From NCBI GenBank assembly GCA_023417065.1, contig JAEZGH010000075.1, positions 1 to 15,455 of the forward strand: 15,455 nucleotides of DNA. Direction: 5' to 3'. Each line of letters starts with the position of its first letter. The stretch's first letter is position 1. The notes under the pieces are model-generated. The model did no database searches. It was not told the DNA's origin and worked only from the letters and a program-made list of their open reading frames with translations. The position numbers and the translations under genes were made by a program. The stretch is from Bacteroidota bacterium. GTDB taxonomy: Bacteria; Bacteroidota; Bacteroidia; Cytophagales; Cyclobacteriaceae. Below are positions 6,927 to 14,799 of this stretch, piece after piece.

Positions 6927-7418
6927 TGAAGTAGAATTTGGCTACTAACCTATTCCAACCTGAAAACAAGTACTACGTGAAAAAGGACCGGAACGACCAT
7001 GAAAATTACGGAAGTACATGCCCGACTATTGCAATCCTATAAGTGAACGATAAAGCCAGCGGGATGATCATATCATCGGGTCGTGGTTGAACTGGAAGAC
7101 TTTCTCCTTCATAATACCCAGACTATCACACCAAGGCCAAGAAAGCAGATCCCTAGCATGATCCATGGTACGACACCCGCGAATTTGGAGTCATTGATGG
7201 AAGTCCGGTGACTCGTATGATGATCCATTGTGGTTAAGGCAAGGGTAAGCGTGCTTATCCGAAGTGCAAAGCACGTGATCATGTAAGTGAATATTATCGT
7301 GCATTTTCCCAATGATCATTAGGGAGTTTCCACAGGTCAGGAATTGCTTGGGACCGCTTTCTTCGCCATGTGATGGAGTAATGGTATTGATCCCCTCACA
7401 ACGATTACCTTCCGCCCA
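6927..7418. other. Intergenic stretch between the minus-strand gene and hsdM
   Basis: This holds the start region of the minus-strand gene and, on the other side, the leader of the restriction operon. A possible 39-codon membrane-peptide gene lies within it (7109-7228, minus). Promoters for both directions should be here, but I see no match to the Bacteroidota -33/-7 pattern good enough to place one, and no clear terminator. Confidence 0.45.
7109..7228 (-). CDS. Possible 39-residue single-pass membrane peptide
   Basis: Starting at ATG 7228, this frame codes for a hydrophilic, His- and Ser-rich start (MDHHTSHRTSINDSKF) followed by a continuous hydrophobic segment from about residue 17 to the end (GVVPWIMLGICFLGLGVIVWVL). 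The shape is that of a tail-anchored or single-pass membrane protein. The frame is open further upstream to 7312, but the internal ATG gives the cleaner product. Small membrane peptides occur in toxin-antitoxin and abortive-infection systems, yet no partner is visible, and an orphan hydrophobic frame of this length could arise by chance. Confidence 0.35.
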   Translation of the reverse strand: MDHHTSHRTSINDSKFAGVVPWIMLGICFLGLGVIVWVL

Positions 7419-9281
7419 ATGGAAACGCTGGAACAACAACTGCTCGATCTGCTCCGGGAACATGGCTCCCTAGGCAACGAGCGGGCACGCATGATATTGG
7501 GAGTGGATGGTGAGGCCTACGAAACAATACGCACCAGCCTGATCACCAAAGGCATGATCACAACAGGACGCGGCCGTGGTGGCAGCATTCGCCTGACCGA
7601 TGGACATCTCGCCTCCGAACCCATTCCGGGCACCAACGGCAACGGCATCCAACCGGAACCCGTCCCCTACCCTGTTGCCAAACGCGGCCGCAAGCCCAAA
7701 GCCACCAACGGCACCGCCACCAAAGTCTCCAAACCCGAAAAGAACAAGTCCCTCGAGACTTGGATCTGGGATGCCGCCTGCTCCATCCGCGGTGCCAAGG
7801 ATGCCCCCAAGTACAAGGACTACATCCTTCCGCTGATCTTCACCAAGCGGCTGTGCGATGTGTTCGATGATGAGCTGGACCGCATCGCTGCCGAAGTAGG
7901 TTCACGGGAGAAAGCCTTCCGGCTGGTGAAGGCCGACAAGAAGCTCGTGCGTTTCTACCTGCCGCTGATGCCCGAGGATACCGCACAACCCGTGTGGTCG
8001 GTGATCCGCCGGTTGAGCGATCGCATCGGGGAGCAACTCACCAGCCACCTGCGCGAGATCGCCAAGTCCAACCCGCTGCTGCAGGGCATCATCGATCGGG
8101 TCGATTTCAATGCCACCACGCATGGGCAGCGCGACATCGCCGATGACCGGCTGAGCAACCTCATCGAGGCCATCAGCACCAAGCGCCTTGGCCTCAACGA
8201 TGTGGAGGCCGACATCATCGGCAAGAGCTACGAGTACCTCATCCGCAAGTTCGCCGAGGGCGGCGGGCAGAGCGCCGGGGAGTTCTACACCCCGGGTGAA
8301 GTGGGCGAGATCATGGCTCGGGTGCTGGAGTGCGAGCCCGGCATGGAAGTCTACGATCCCTGCTGCGGCAGCGGTGGCCTCCTCATCAAGTGCGAGCTGG
8401 ACATGGAGGCACGCATGAAGGCCGCCGGCAACGGCACCTACGCACCCCTGCGGCTATCCGGGCAGGAGTATGTGGCCGAGACCTGGTCCATGGCCAACAT
8501 GAACACGATCATTCATGACATGCAGGCCACCATCGAGATCGGCGACACCTTCAAGAACCCGAAATTCCGGGAGCGCGGGCGGCTGAAGACCTTCGATCGG
8601 GTGCTGGCCAACCCCATGTGGAACCAGGACTGGTTCACCGAGGCCGATTATGCCAACGATGAGCTGGACCGCTTCCCCAACGGTGCGGGCTTCCCCGGAA
8701 AGCAAAGTGCGGACTGGGGCTGGGTGCAGCACATCCTCGCCAGCTTGAAACCCACAGGCCGTGCGGCCGTGGTGCTGGATACCGGTGCCGCCAGCCGCGG
8801 CAGTGGCAACGATGGCAACAGCAAGGAGCGCGATGTGCGCAAATGGTTCGTGGAGAACGATCTGGTGGAAAGCGTGCTCTACCTGCCGGACAACCTCTTC
8901 TACAACACCTCCGCGCCGGGTATCGTGATCTTCCTGAACAAAGCGAAACCGGCGAAGCGGCAGAACAAGGTGCTGCTGGTGAATGCCAGCCAGCTCGTGG
9001 CCAAGGGCAAGCCGAAGAACTACCTGAAGCCGGAGCACATCCAGCGGATCGCCGAAGTGATGCGCAGTTGGGAGGAGGCGGAAAAGCTGAGCAAGGTGGT
9101 GCCGGTGGAAGAGCTTGCGAAGAACGACTACAACATCTCCCCCAGCCGCTACATCCACACCGGTGATGCCACCACCTACCGGCCCATACCTGAGATCGTG
9201 AAGGAGTTGGAAGCGATCGAGGCGGAAGCGCGGGAGACGGATGAGGAGTTGAAGCGGATTCTACAACGTATCATCGGATGA
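7419..9281 (+). CDS. hsdM: Type I restriction-modification DNA methyltransferase subunit
   Basis: This 620-residue protein transfers a methyl group from S-adenosylmethionine to adenine N6 at sites chosen by HsdS, protecting host DNA and forming the core of the restriction complex. An N-terminal winged-helix-like part (1-62, LLREHGSLGNERARMILGV and a GRGRGGSIRLTD wing) is joined by a low-complexity basic linker (63-111) containing the AT-hook-like KRGRKPK. The HsdM helical N-domain follows (112-290, KDYILPLIFTKRLCDVFDDE), then the methyltransferase: FYTPGEV (289-295), SAM motif DPCCGSGG (313-320) and catalytic NPMW (398-401), typical of the adenine-specific class. The sequence is GC-rich (38 of 60 bases at 8341-8400). 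The stop overlaps the hsdS start as ATGA, so translation is coupled. This is the first gene of the defence cluster. Confidence 0.97.
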   Translation: METLEQQLLDLLREHGSLGNERARMILGVDGEAYETIRTSLITKGMITTGRGRGGSIRLTDGHLASEPIPGTNGNGIQPEPVPYPVAKRGRKPKATNGTATKVSKPEKNKSLETWIWDAACSIRGAKDAPKYKDYILPLIFTKRLCDVFDDELDRIAAEVGSREKAFRLVKADKKLVRFYLPLMPEDTAQPVWSVIRRLSDRIGEQLTSHLREIAKSNPLLQGIIDRVDFNATTHGQRDIADDRLSNLIEAISTKRLGLNDVEADIIGKSYEYLIRKFAEGGGQSAGEFYTPGEVGEIMARVLECEPGMEVYDPCCGSGGLLIKCELDMEARMKAAGNGTYAPLRLSGQEYVAETWSMANMNTIIHDMQATIEIGDTFKNPKFRERGRLKTFDRVLANPMWNQDWFTEADYANDELDRFPNGAGFPGKQSADWGWVQHILASLKPTGRAAVVLDTGAASRGSGNDGNSKERDVRKWFVENDLVESVLYLPDNLFYNTSAPGIVIFLNKAKPAKRQNKVLLVNASQLVAKGKPKNYLKPEHIQRIAEVMRSWEEAEKLSKVVPVEELAKNDYNISPSRYIHTGDATTYRPIPEIVKELEAIEAEARETDEELKRILQRIIG

Positions 9282-10477
9282 GTAACGGATCGAAGCTGAT
9301 AGAAGTGGCGGACCTGATTATGGGCCAGTCCCCTCCTTCCGAGACATATAATGAAGAAGGTGTTGGCCTTCCGTTCTATCAAGGTAAATCCGATTTCGGT
9401 GCAACCTACCCAACGCCACGTATCTTCTGCATTGAACCGCTGCGAATTGCTGAGCCTGGTGACATTCTGATGTCTGTGCGCGCACCCGTTGGTGCAACCA
9501 ATTTGTGCAAAGAGCGCTCTTGTATTGGACGGGGTTTGACTGCGATAAGACCGATTGGAATCGATCGATACTTTCTCTACTTCAATCTGAAACACATTGA
9601 GTCTTACCTGGAAAGTCTAGGGACCGGCGCCATTTTCAAGGCCATCAATAAGCATCAGCTCTCACAGGCAACAGTAAATGAAGTAGGTTTTGATAGCCAG
9701 GAGCAACAGCGCATCGCCCAAGTACTCAACACGGTGCAGGAGGCCATCGCGCAGCAGGAGCGCCTGATCCGCACCACCACCGAATTAAAGCAGGCCCTCA
9801 AGCAGAAACTCTTCACCGAAGGGCTGCGGGGTGAAAAGCTGAAGGAGACGGAAATGGGACCGGTGCCGGAGAGTTGGAAGCTGATAAAATTGGAGGAGGC
9901 AGGTGATGTCATTTATGGTATACAGGCTGCAGTGGCTGGGAATCATAAGCCTATCGGAACTCCGATTCTTACGAATAAGAACATCACCTTGGATGGTTCC
10001 ATTGTTACAGAAAAGCTGGACTACTATGAGCTGAAAAGCAAGCGAGATACAGCCACTATTCTTCGCAAGGGTGACCTACTGTTCAACTGGCGCAGTGGCA
10101 GTAAGGATCACGTCGGAAAAACCGCGTATTTTGAGCTTGATGGTGATTGGGTTCATTCCTCATTCATTCTAAGAATACGACCAAGGTCGGAGGTGAATGG
10201 ACGGTACCTATTTTACTATTTGAATCATCTTCGGGAAATTGGATATTTCGTCAAGCTCCAGACCTATTCGATCAACGCAAAGTTCAACAAGAGCGCCATC
10301 AATATTTTGCCGACTGCAATACCAAGCCGTGCAGAGCAGGATCAAATCGTTGCGGCAATGGATGGAGTTCAACGGAGGATAGAATCAGCCTTAGCAAAAA
10401 AGAGGCTTCTTGAAGACCTCTTCCGCACCCTCCTTCAAGAGCTGATGACGGGGAAGGTCAGGCTGGGTGTGCAATGA
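9278..10477 (+). CDS. hsdS: Type I restriction-modification specificity subunit
   Basis: HsdS recognises the bipartite DNA target and docks HsdM and HsdR. This 399-residue copy has the usual plan: target-recognition domain 1 (about 1-138), central conserved helices (about 140-190, QQRIAQVLNTVQEAIAQQE through KLFTEGLRGEKLKETEMG), target-recognition domain 2 (about 195-348, starting GPVPESWKLIKLEE) and C-terminal conserved helices (349-399, AEQDQIVAAMDGVQRRIES, LFRTLLQELMTGKVR). Base composition is a strong mosaic: 23/60 GC at 9541-9600 (TRD1), 39/60 at 9721-9780 (conserved helices) and 22/60 at 10201-10260 (TRD2), as expected if recognition domains were swapped in by recombination. It overlaps hsdM and the SIR2 gene, each by ATGA. 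The sequence specificity cannot be deduced here. Confidence 0.96.
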   Translation: MSNGSKLIEVADLIMGQSPPSETYNEEGVGLPFYQGKSDFGATYPTPRIFCIEPLRIAEPGDILMSVRAPVGATNLCKERSCIGRGLTAIRPIGIDRYFLYFNLKHIESYLESLGTGAIFKAINKHQLSQATVNEVGFDSQEQQRIAQVLNTVQEAIAQQERLIRTTTELKQALKQKLFTEGLRGEKLKETEMGPVPESWKLIKLEEAGDVIYGIQAAVAGNHKPIGTPILTNKNITLDGSIVTEKLDYYELKSKRDTATILRKGDLLFNWRSGSKDHVGKTAYFELDGDWVHSSFILRIRPRSEVNGRYLFYYLNHLREIGYFVKLQTYSINAKFNKSAINILPTAIPSRAEQDQIVAAMDGVQRRIESALAKKRLLEDLFRTLLQELMTGKVRLGVQ

Positions 10478-11880
10478 AGACTTCCCGACTCCGAGCCATG
10501 AACAAAAACCAGCATATTCTGAAGTCACGGGACGATAAGGCGCCCGTACAATTCGAAGCGGTGCCTGACAAGGACACATTTCGCTTGGTCAAAGGCGCCG
10601 AGTCCTCCTGGGCGAAGGACAGTGAGGAGTTTGGCACGGATAAGCTACGCCCACGGATCGAACCATGGCTGACAGCCTTGTTTCAATCGGAACATTTGGC
10701 ATTGCTGGCAGGTTCAGGGTTGACTCATGCCATACACGGGATTGCAACGAACAAGGGCCTACCCGGAATGGGCAAGGCTACGTTTACCGAGTACGGCGCC
10801 GAAATAGACGCAAAGGCCAAGGCGACGGCGGAAGCGGCGGGAAGAAATGAGGGAAACATTGAAGATCAGCTAAGGGTTGCAAAAGAGTTGCTGCGAGGGC
10901 TAGAGGTACTTGCGCCTTCGAACGCGGACCTCAAGGAAACTTACGATAAGCTGAAGGCGGAATTAAACGATGTTCTGAAGTCCTTCGCTTCATCCATTTT
11001 ACAAGGCGAGAAGTCACTTGTCACTGCATCCGAGGAAACCCGGACATTAGCGTTTGACTATCTCGTAGACTTTCTCATGAGCTTCGCGAGCCGCGCAGGA
11101 ACACGCGATCGCCTACAGATCTTCACAACCAACTATGACCGCCTGATCGAAGCGGGCGCTGATGTTGCGGGCCTGCATCTACTTGACCGCTTCGTTGGTT
11201 CACTTGCGCCGGTGTTCCGTTCGTCCAGGTTGGATCTTGACATGCACTACAATCCACCCGGTATACGCGGTGAGCCGAGATACCTTGAAGGAGTAGCACG
11301 GCTCACCAAGCTGCATGGGTCTGTCGATTGGGTGAATGTCGGAAGGCACATTCTGCGCATCGGGGTTCCCTTTGGGGTTGATACGATTGAGCCATACCTG
11401 AAGGCACCCGGCTTGTATGAATCGAAAGCCTTGGATCTGATGATTTATCCCAACGAAGCGAAAGACCGAGAGACAGCAGCTTACCCCTTCATTGAGCTCT
11501 TCCGGGATTTCGCAGCATCGGTGTGTCGGCCAAACAGCACACTCATCACCTTCGGCTATAGTTTCGGTGATGAACATATCAACCGGGTCGTTGAGGATAT
11601 GCTCACGATTCCCTCCGCTCACGTAGTCATCATCGCACACGGTGATAGTCTGGGCCGCATCATGAAGACATATGAGCGCCTAGGCAGGCATGCACAGATC
11701 ACCTTGCTGTTGGGCTCGCATCTCGGTGACCTAAGAACATTGGTGGACAACTATTTGCCGAAGCCTGCAATTGACCGGACCACCTTCAAGATGGCCGAAC
11801 TTCTCAAGTCGCGGTGGGGCACGAACAAGGCTGAAGGCCCCGAAACCATCGCAGCACCAGACCCACCACCTAATGAGTGA
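10474..11880 (+). CDS. SIR2-domain defence protein (predicted NADase) of a SIR2-HerA module
   Basis: Members of this family paired with HerA hydrolyse NAD+ on phage infection and so stop phage growth. In this 468-residue protein the SIR2 signatures are ALLAGSGLTHAI (76-87, NAD-binding turn), FTTNYD (217-222, N220 expected catalytic), KLHGS (279-283, H281 expected catalytic) and ITFGYSFGDEHIN (358-370). These place it in the SIR2_2-like defence group and not among protein deacetylases; the Zn-binding CxxC pairs of classical sirtuins are absent. An N-terminal extension of about 70 residues precedes the domain, and a charged, probably helical insert (about 103-190) separates the first motif from the second. 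The start is the ATG overlapping hsdS; M9 (10498) is an alternative. The HerA start lies inside its last codons, so the two products are likely made in fixed ratio. Confidence 0.93.
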   Translation: MKTSRLRAMNKNQHILKSRDDKAPVQFEAVPDKDTFRLVKGAESSWAKDSEEFGTDKLRPRIEPWLTALFQSEHLALLAGSGLTHAIHGIATNKGLPGMGKATFTEYGAEIDAKAKATAEAAGRNEGNIEDQLRVAKELLRGLEVLAPSNADLKETYDKLKAELNDVLKSFASSILQGEKSLVTASEETRTLAFDYLVDFLMSFASRAGTRDRLQIFTTNYDRLIEAGADVAGLHLLDRFVGSLAPVFRSSRLDLDMHYNPPGIRGEPRYLEGVARLTKLHGSVDWVNVGRHILRIGVPFGVDTIEPYLKAPGLYESKALDLMIYPNEAKDRETAAYPFIELFRDFAASVCRPNSTLITFGYSFGDEHINRVVEDMLTIPSAHVVIIAHGDSLGRIMKTYERLGRHAQITLLLGSHLGDLRTLVDNYLPKPAIDRTTFKMAELLKSRWGTNKAEGPETIAAPDPPPNE

Positions 11881-13942
11881 TACCCCCTACGAACATTCGG
11901 GTACGCTCAGGATAGGAACAGTGGACTTTGTGTCCCCTGACGAGATCAAGATTGTACTTGACATTGAGGCCCCGGATTCGGTCGCCCTCACATCGACAGG
12001 ACCTAGGCCATTCCCCAGAGTGAATAGCTACGTCCTTGTGCCAGTTGATGATGGCTATCTCGTCGGCCAGATCGAATGGTTGACGGTCGAGCGTTCCGCG
12101 TTCCCTAAGCGCCGAGGAATGCAGGACTTTGGACTGATCGATTTGCCATTTCCATTACGTCGAATGAGCATCACTCCATTAGGGATGCTCAGGAAGAAAC
12201 TTGGCAAGGCCGACGAATATGGTTTTACGCGCGGTGCGGAAGCTTTACCGACCATCGGGTCCACAGTTGTTCTACCGACAGACAAGCAACTTCGTTCGAT
12301 TATTGAATCCGGTGAGCGTCGTCGGGTCAAGATCGGCACAAGTCCATTGGCTGGCCATGCAGAGGTGAGCGTTGATCCGGATCGCATCTTCGGTAGGCAC
12401 ATAGCCGTGCTAGGGAATACCGGCAGTGGAAAGTCATGTTCTGTTGCCGGACTTATTCATTGGTCCTTGGAAGAGGCAAGGGCAAAGGCGGGCAAAGCGC
12501 CTAATGCTCGGTTCATTGTCCTTGATCCGAACGGGGAGTACACATCAGCATTCGGCAGCCTGGCTAGAACATTCCGCGTTGATGATGCAACGAATCCACT
12601 CAAAGTGCCACTATGGTTCTGGTCTAGTGCAGAGTGGTGCGCCTTTACCCAAGCGAGTGCTAGAGCGCAGGTGCCTCTTATTAAGCGAGCCTTGCGCTCA
12701 ATGCGTAACGAGGAATTCGAAGTAAGCGCCTCCGTCAATATTGCTGCCAAACGCTTTGTCGGAATTGTTCTTCAGTCGACCCTCTCAAGTAAGAACGCCG
12801 GTGAACCATTTAAAAAGTTTCCGGATCCAAAGAACTTCACAGAGCGTTTATCAGCTTGGAGTGATAGTCTAAAGGAGTACGATGCGCTAATTGACGAAGA
12901 CCTATCACCACTTCATGGGGACATTGATACACTTGTGGCAGCGCACCGAATCGTAAACCCGAAGACTGGATGGGTCGACTTTCCAATCTACACGGTCGGC
13001 GAGGTGGATACATTGATTGACGCTATGAGAACTGCCCACACATCTCTAGGGGGCGGCCCTGCTGATCTATTGCCTAAGGACGAAGATGTTCCCGTACGGT
13101 TTGATGGAACTGTTTTCGTTGACTTTCTGGAGGGCTTGGCTCAAGAAACAGGAAATGAACAGTACGTCGAGTTTCTATTGTCCCGTATGCGGACCATGCT
13201 AGCAGATACTCGCATGAACTCTGTCATCGAAGAGGATGGTGCGACCACACTCGCAGGTTGGCTTGAAGCATACATCGGCGGAGATACTGAGAAGACTGAA
13301 GGAGTCACGGTGATTGACCTATCTCTTGTGCCAACAGAGATCGTGCACTTGATAACTGCGGTCATTGCACGAATGACCTTCGAAGCATTGCAGCGTTATC
13401 GGAAACTCCACGGCGTTTCATTGCCCACGGTACTAGTAATGGAGGAAGCGCACACATTCATTAAGAGGTACCGCGAAGAATCTGAAGCACCAAATGTGGC
13501 TGCGATTTGTTGTCAGGTTTTCGAAAGAATCGCTCGCGAAGGGAGAAAGTTCGGCCTTGGCTTGATGCTCTCCTCACAAAGGCCATCCGAGCTCTCACAG
13601 ACAGTGCTTTCACAGTGCAATACATTTCTCTTGCATCGCATCAGCAACGACAGAGATCAAGAATTGGTGCAGAAGCTCGTTCCGGATAATCTTCGCGGAC
13701 TTCTCCGAGAACTTCCCTCACTACCCTCTCAAACCGCGATCCTTATGGGCTGGGCTTCAGAATTACCTATTCTCGTACGGATGAATGACTTGCCACAGAG
13801 CAAACAGCCTCACTCTTCCGATCCAACTTTCTGGAACGTTTGGATAAGGTCCGATGAAGAAGGTAAAGAGCTAATCCGGCCGACAAATTGGCCAGCAATA
13901 GCAGCCGATTGGCAAGGCCGCATGCCGCCTACTCAATCCTAA
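11873..13942 (+). CDS. HerA-type hexameric ATPase of the SIR2-HerA module
   Basis: HerA/FtsK-type ATPases form rings that translocate or unwind DNA and, in defence modules, assemble with SIR2 or nuclease partners. ATG 11873 gives 689 residues and overlaps the end of the SIR2 gene by 8 bases; an open extension to 11771 lies wholly inside that gene and is not favoured. The N-terminal HerA barrel occupies about 1-130 (IGTVDF, NSYVLVPVDDGYLVGQIE). The ATPase core follows: Walker A GNTGSGKS (181-188), LDPNGEY (217-223), Walker B LVMEEAHTFI with E524 and E525, and the SSQR motif ending at R570, followed by a probable arginine-finger region (LLHRISNDRDQ). All key residues are present, so the enzyme should be active. 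A large segment between Walker A and B (about 230-510) is longer than a minimal core and may contact SIR2. Confidence 0.94.
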   Translation: MSDTPYEHSGTLRIGTVDFVSPDEIKIVLDIEAPDSVALTSTGPRPFPRVNSYVLVPVDDGYLVGQIEWLTVERSAFPKRRGMQDFGLIDLPFPLRRMSITPLGMLRKKLGKADEYGFTRGAEALPTIGSTVVLPTDKQLRSIIESGERRRVKIGTSPLAGHAEVSVDPDRIFGRHIAVLGNTGSGKSCSVAGLIHWSLEEARAKAGKAPNARFIVLDPNGEYTSAFGSLARTFRVDDATNPLKVPLWFWSSAEWCAFTQASARAQVPLIKRALRSMRNEEFEVSASVNIAAKRFVGIVLQSTLSSKNAGEPFKKFPDPKNFTERLSAWSDSLKEYDALIDEDLSPLHGDIDTLVAAHRIVNPKTGWVDFPIYTVGEVDTLIDAMRTAHTSLGGGPADLLPKDEDVPVRFDGTVFVDFLEGLAQETGNEQYVEFLLSRMRTMLADTRMNSVIEEDGATTLAGWLEAYIGGDTEKTEGVTVIDLSLVPTEIVHLITAVIARMTFEALQRYRKLHGVSLPTVLVMEEAHTFIKRYREESEAPNVAAICCQVFERIAREGRKFGLGLMLSSQRPSELSQTVLSQCNTFLLHRISNDRDQELVQKLVPDNLRGLLRELPSLPSQTAILMGWASELPILVRMNDLPQSKQPHSSDPTFWNVWIRSDEEGKELIRPTNWPAIAADWQGRMPPTQS

Positions 13943-13944
13943 TT

Positions 13945-13959
13945 ACTATCCTGGATAGT
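13945..13959. repeat. Perfect short palindrome between the HerA gene and the next gene
   Basis: ACTATCC (13945-13951) and GGATAGT (13953-13959) are exact inverted arms around a single T. The site begins 3 bases after the HerA stop and lies 49 bases before the next start codon. It may be an operator for the downstream gene or the scar of a module boundary. There is no T tract, so termination is unlikely. Confidence 0.5.
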
Positions 13960-14008
13960 CTGCTCGTGCATTATACAAAGTCGATACCCGCTAATACCAC
14001 TTCATTGA

Positions 14009-14785
14009 ATGCGCTCTGATTTTACAGAATCGAGTTATGCATATGCCATGACGGAGGAATTAATTCGTTGGCATAAAACTCCACTCACAGCCGCTCCAGT
14101 TTTTCCTTCAACTTATGAAGAAGGGCAAGAGGATAGAGGTTATGACGTTGAACTGAAGCGCCCCGGTGTGCCGCTGCTGATTCAATACAAGCTCTCTGAA
14201 TTACTTAACCACAAAAACGCCAAACAATATAGAAATGGCAAGCTTAAATTACCATATTTCAAGATGCATCTTCGACCATTAGCAATATCTCAACAACATG
14301 TAATGCTCCAAGAATGGGAAAGGAAAGGTAATGAAGTACGTTATGCTGCGCCTATTTTCATTTCACAGACTGAATTGGATGCACATTATATGAATAATTC
14401 ACTTCTTGAGAACTCCATATGGATTGAACCATCTGCAATAGGCGATCTGCCAGATGACCGACCACACTACTTAGCATTTGAATCCGGAAGTACTCCATTT
14501 CTCTGCTCCGAACCTACTTTGATTAAAACTGAAGGTTCTTATACAGGGCTTGTGGAGAGGCTTATCGCGAGGCTGAATTCATTTGGCAATAAGGATGCCT
14601 TCCAAATGGGGGAAACGTTGTTGAATCAACTTAAAGAAATAAGTTTGATTGAATACTTGTTTGGCAGAGGTATAAAAAATCTGCCACGTAGATGGGATGA
14701 ATTGCATCCGCTAAAACAATCCGGTGTGGTCGCTCAATCCTTATCAGCATCGAAACTTTACTGGGTAACCTTAAAGAATGATTAG
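14009..14785 (+). CDS. Uncharacterised protein with PD-(D/E)XK-like D...QxK motif, AT-rich defence cargo
   Basis: This 258-residue protein has no named family that I recognise, though its layout recalls conserved hypothetical proteins of defence loci. The N-terminal helix FTESSYAYAMTEELI (5-19) and FPSTYEEGQ (32-40) are followed by GYDVEL (44-49) and PLLIQYKLSE (55-64). This gives D46 and, at the end of a hydrophobic strand, Q59-x-K61: the spacing of a PD-(D/E)XK nuclease core with the Q variant. The rest (PYFKMHLRP, EVRYAAPIF, PDDRPHYLAF) has no signature known to me. The gene is strikingly AT-rich: 19 of 60 bases are G or C at 14221-14280, against 36 of 60 in hsdR. It has its own 66-base leader with a palindrome. 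It could be a nuclease effector, a partner of SIR2-HerA, or an independent gene. Confidence 0.8.
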   Translation: MRSDFTESSYAYAMTEELIRWHKTPLTAAPVFPSTYEEGQEDRGYDVELKRPGVPLLIQYKLSELLNHKNAKQYRNGKLKLPYFKMHLRPLAISQQHVMLQEWERKGNEVRYAAPIFISQTELDAHYMNNSLLENSIWIEPSAIGDLPDDRPHYLAFESGSTPFLCSEPTLIKTEGSYTGLVERLIARLNSFGNKDAFQMGETLLNQLKEISLIEYLFGRGIKNLPRRWDELHPLKQSGVVAQSLSASKLYWVTLKND

Positions 14786-14799
14786 CTGAGTTCGTATTG

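Noticed and set aside
8454..9158. Minus-strand open frame (234 codons) opposite hsdM
   Set aside because: It lies antisense to the methyltransferase core; the His- and Gly-rich translation is typical of an antisense shadow.
11771..11872. Upstream extension of the HerA gene by 34 codons
   Set aside because: It lies wholly within the SIR2 gene, and the Arg- and Pro-rich translation precedes the real barrel domain; ATG 11873 fits coupled translation.
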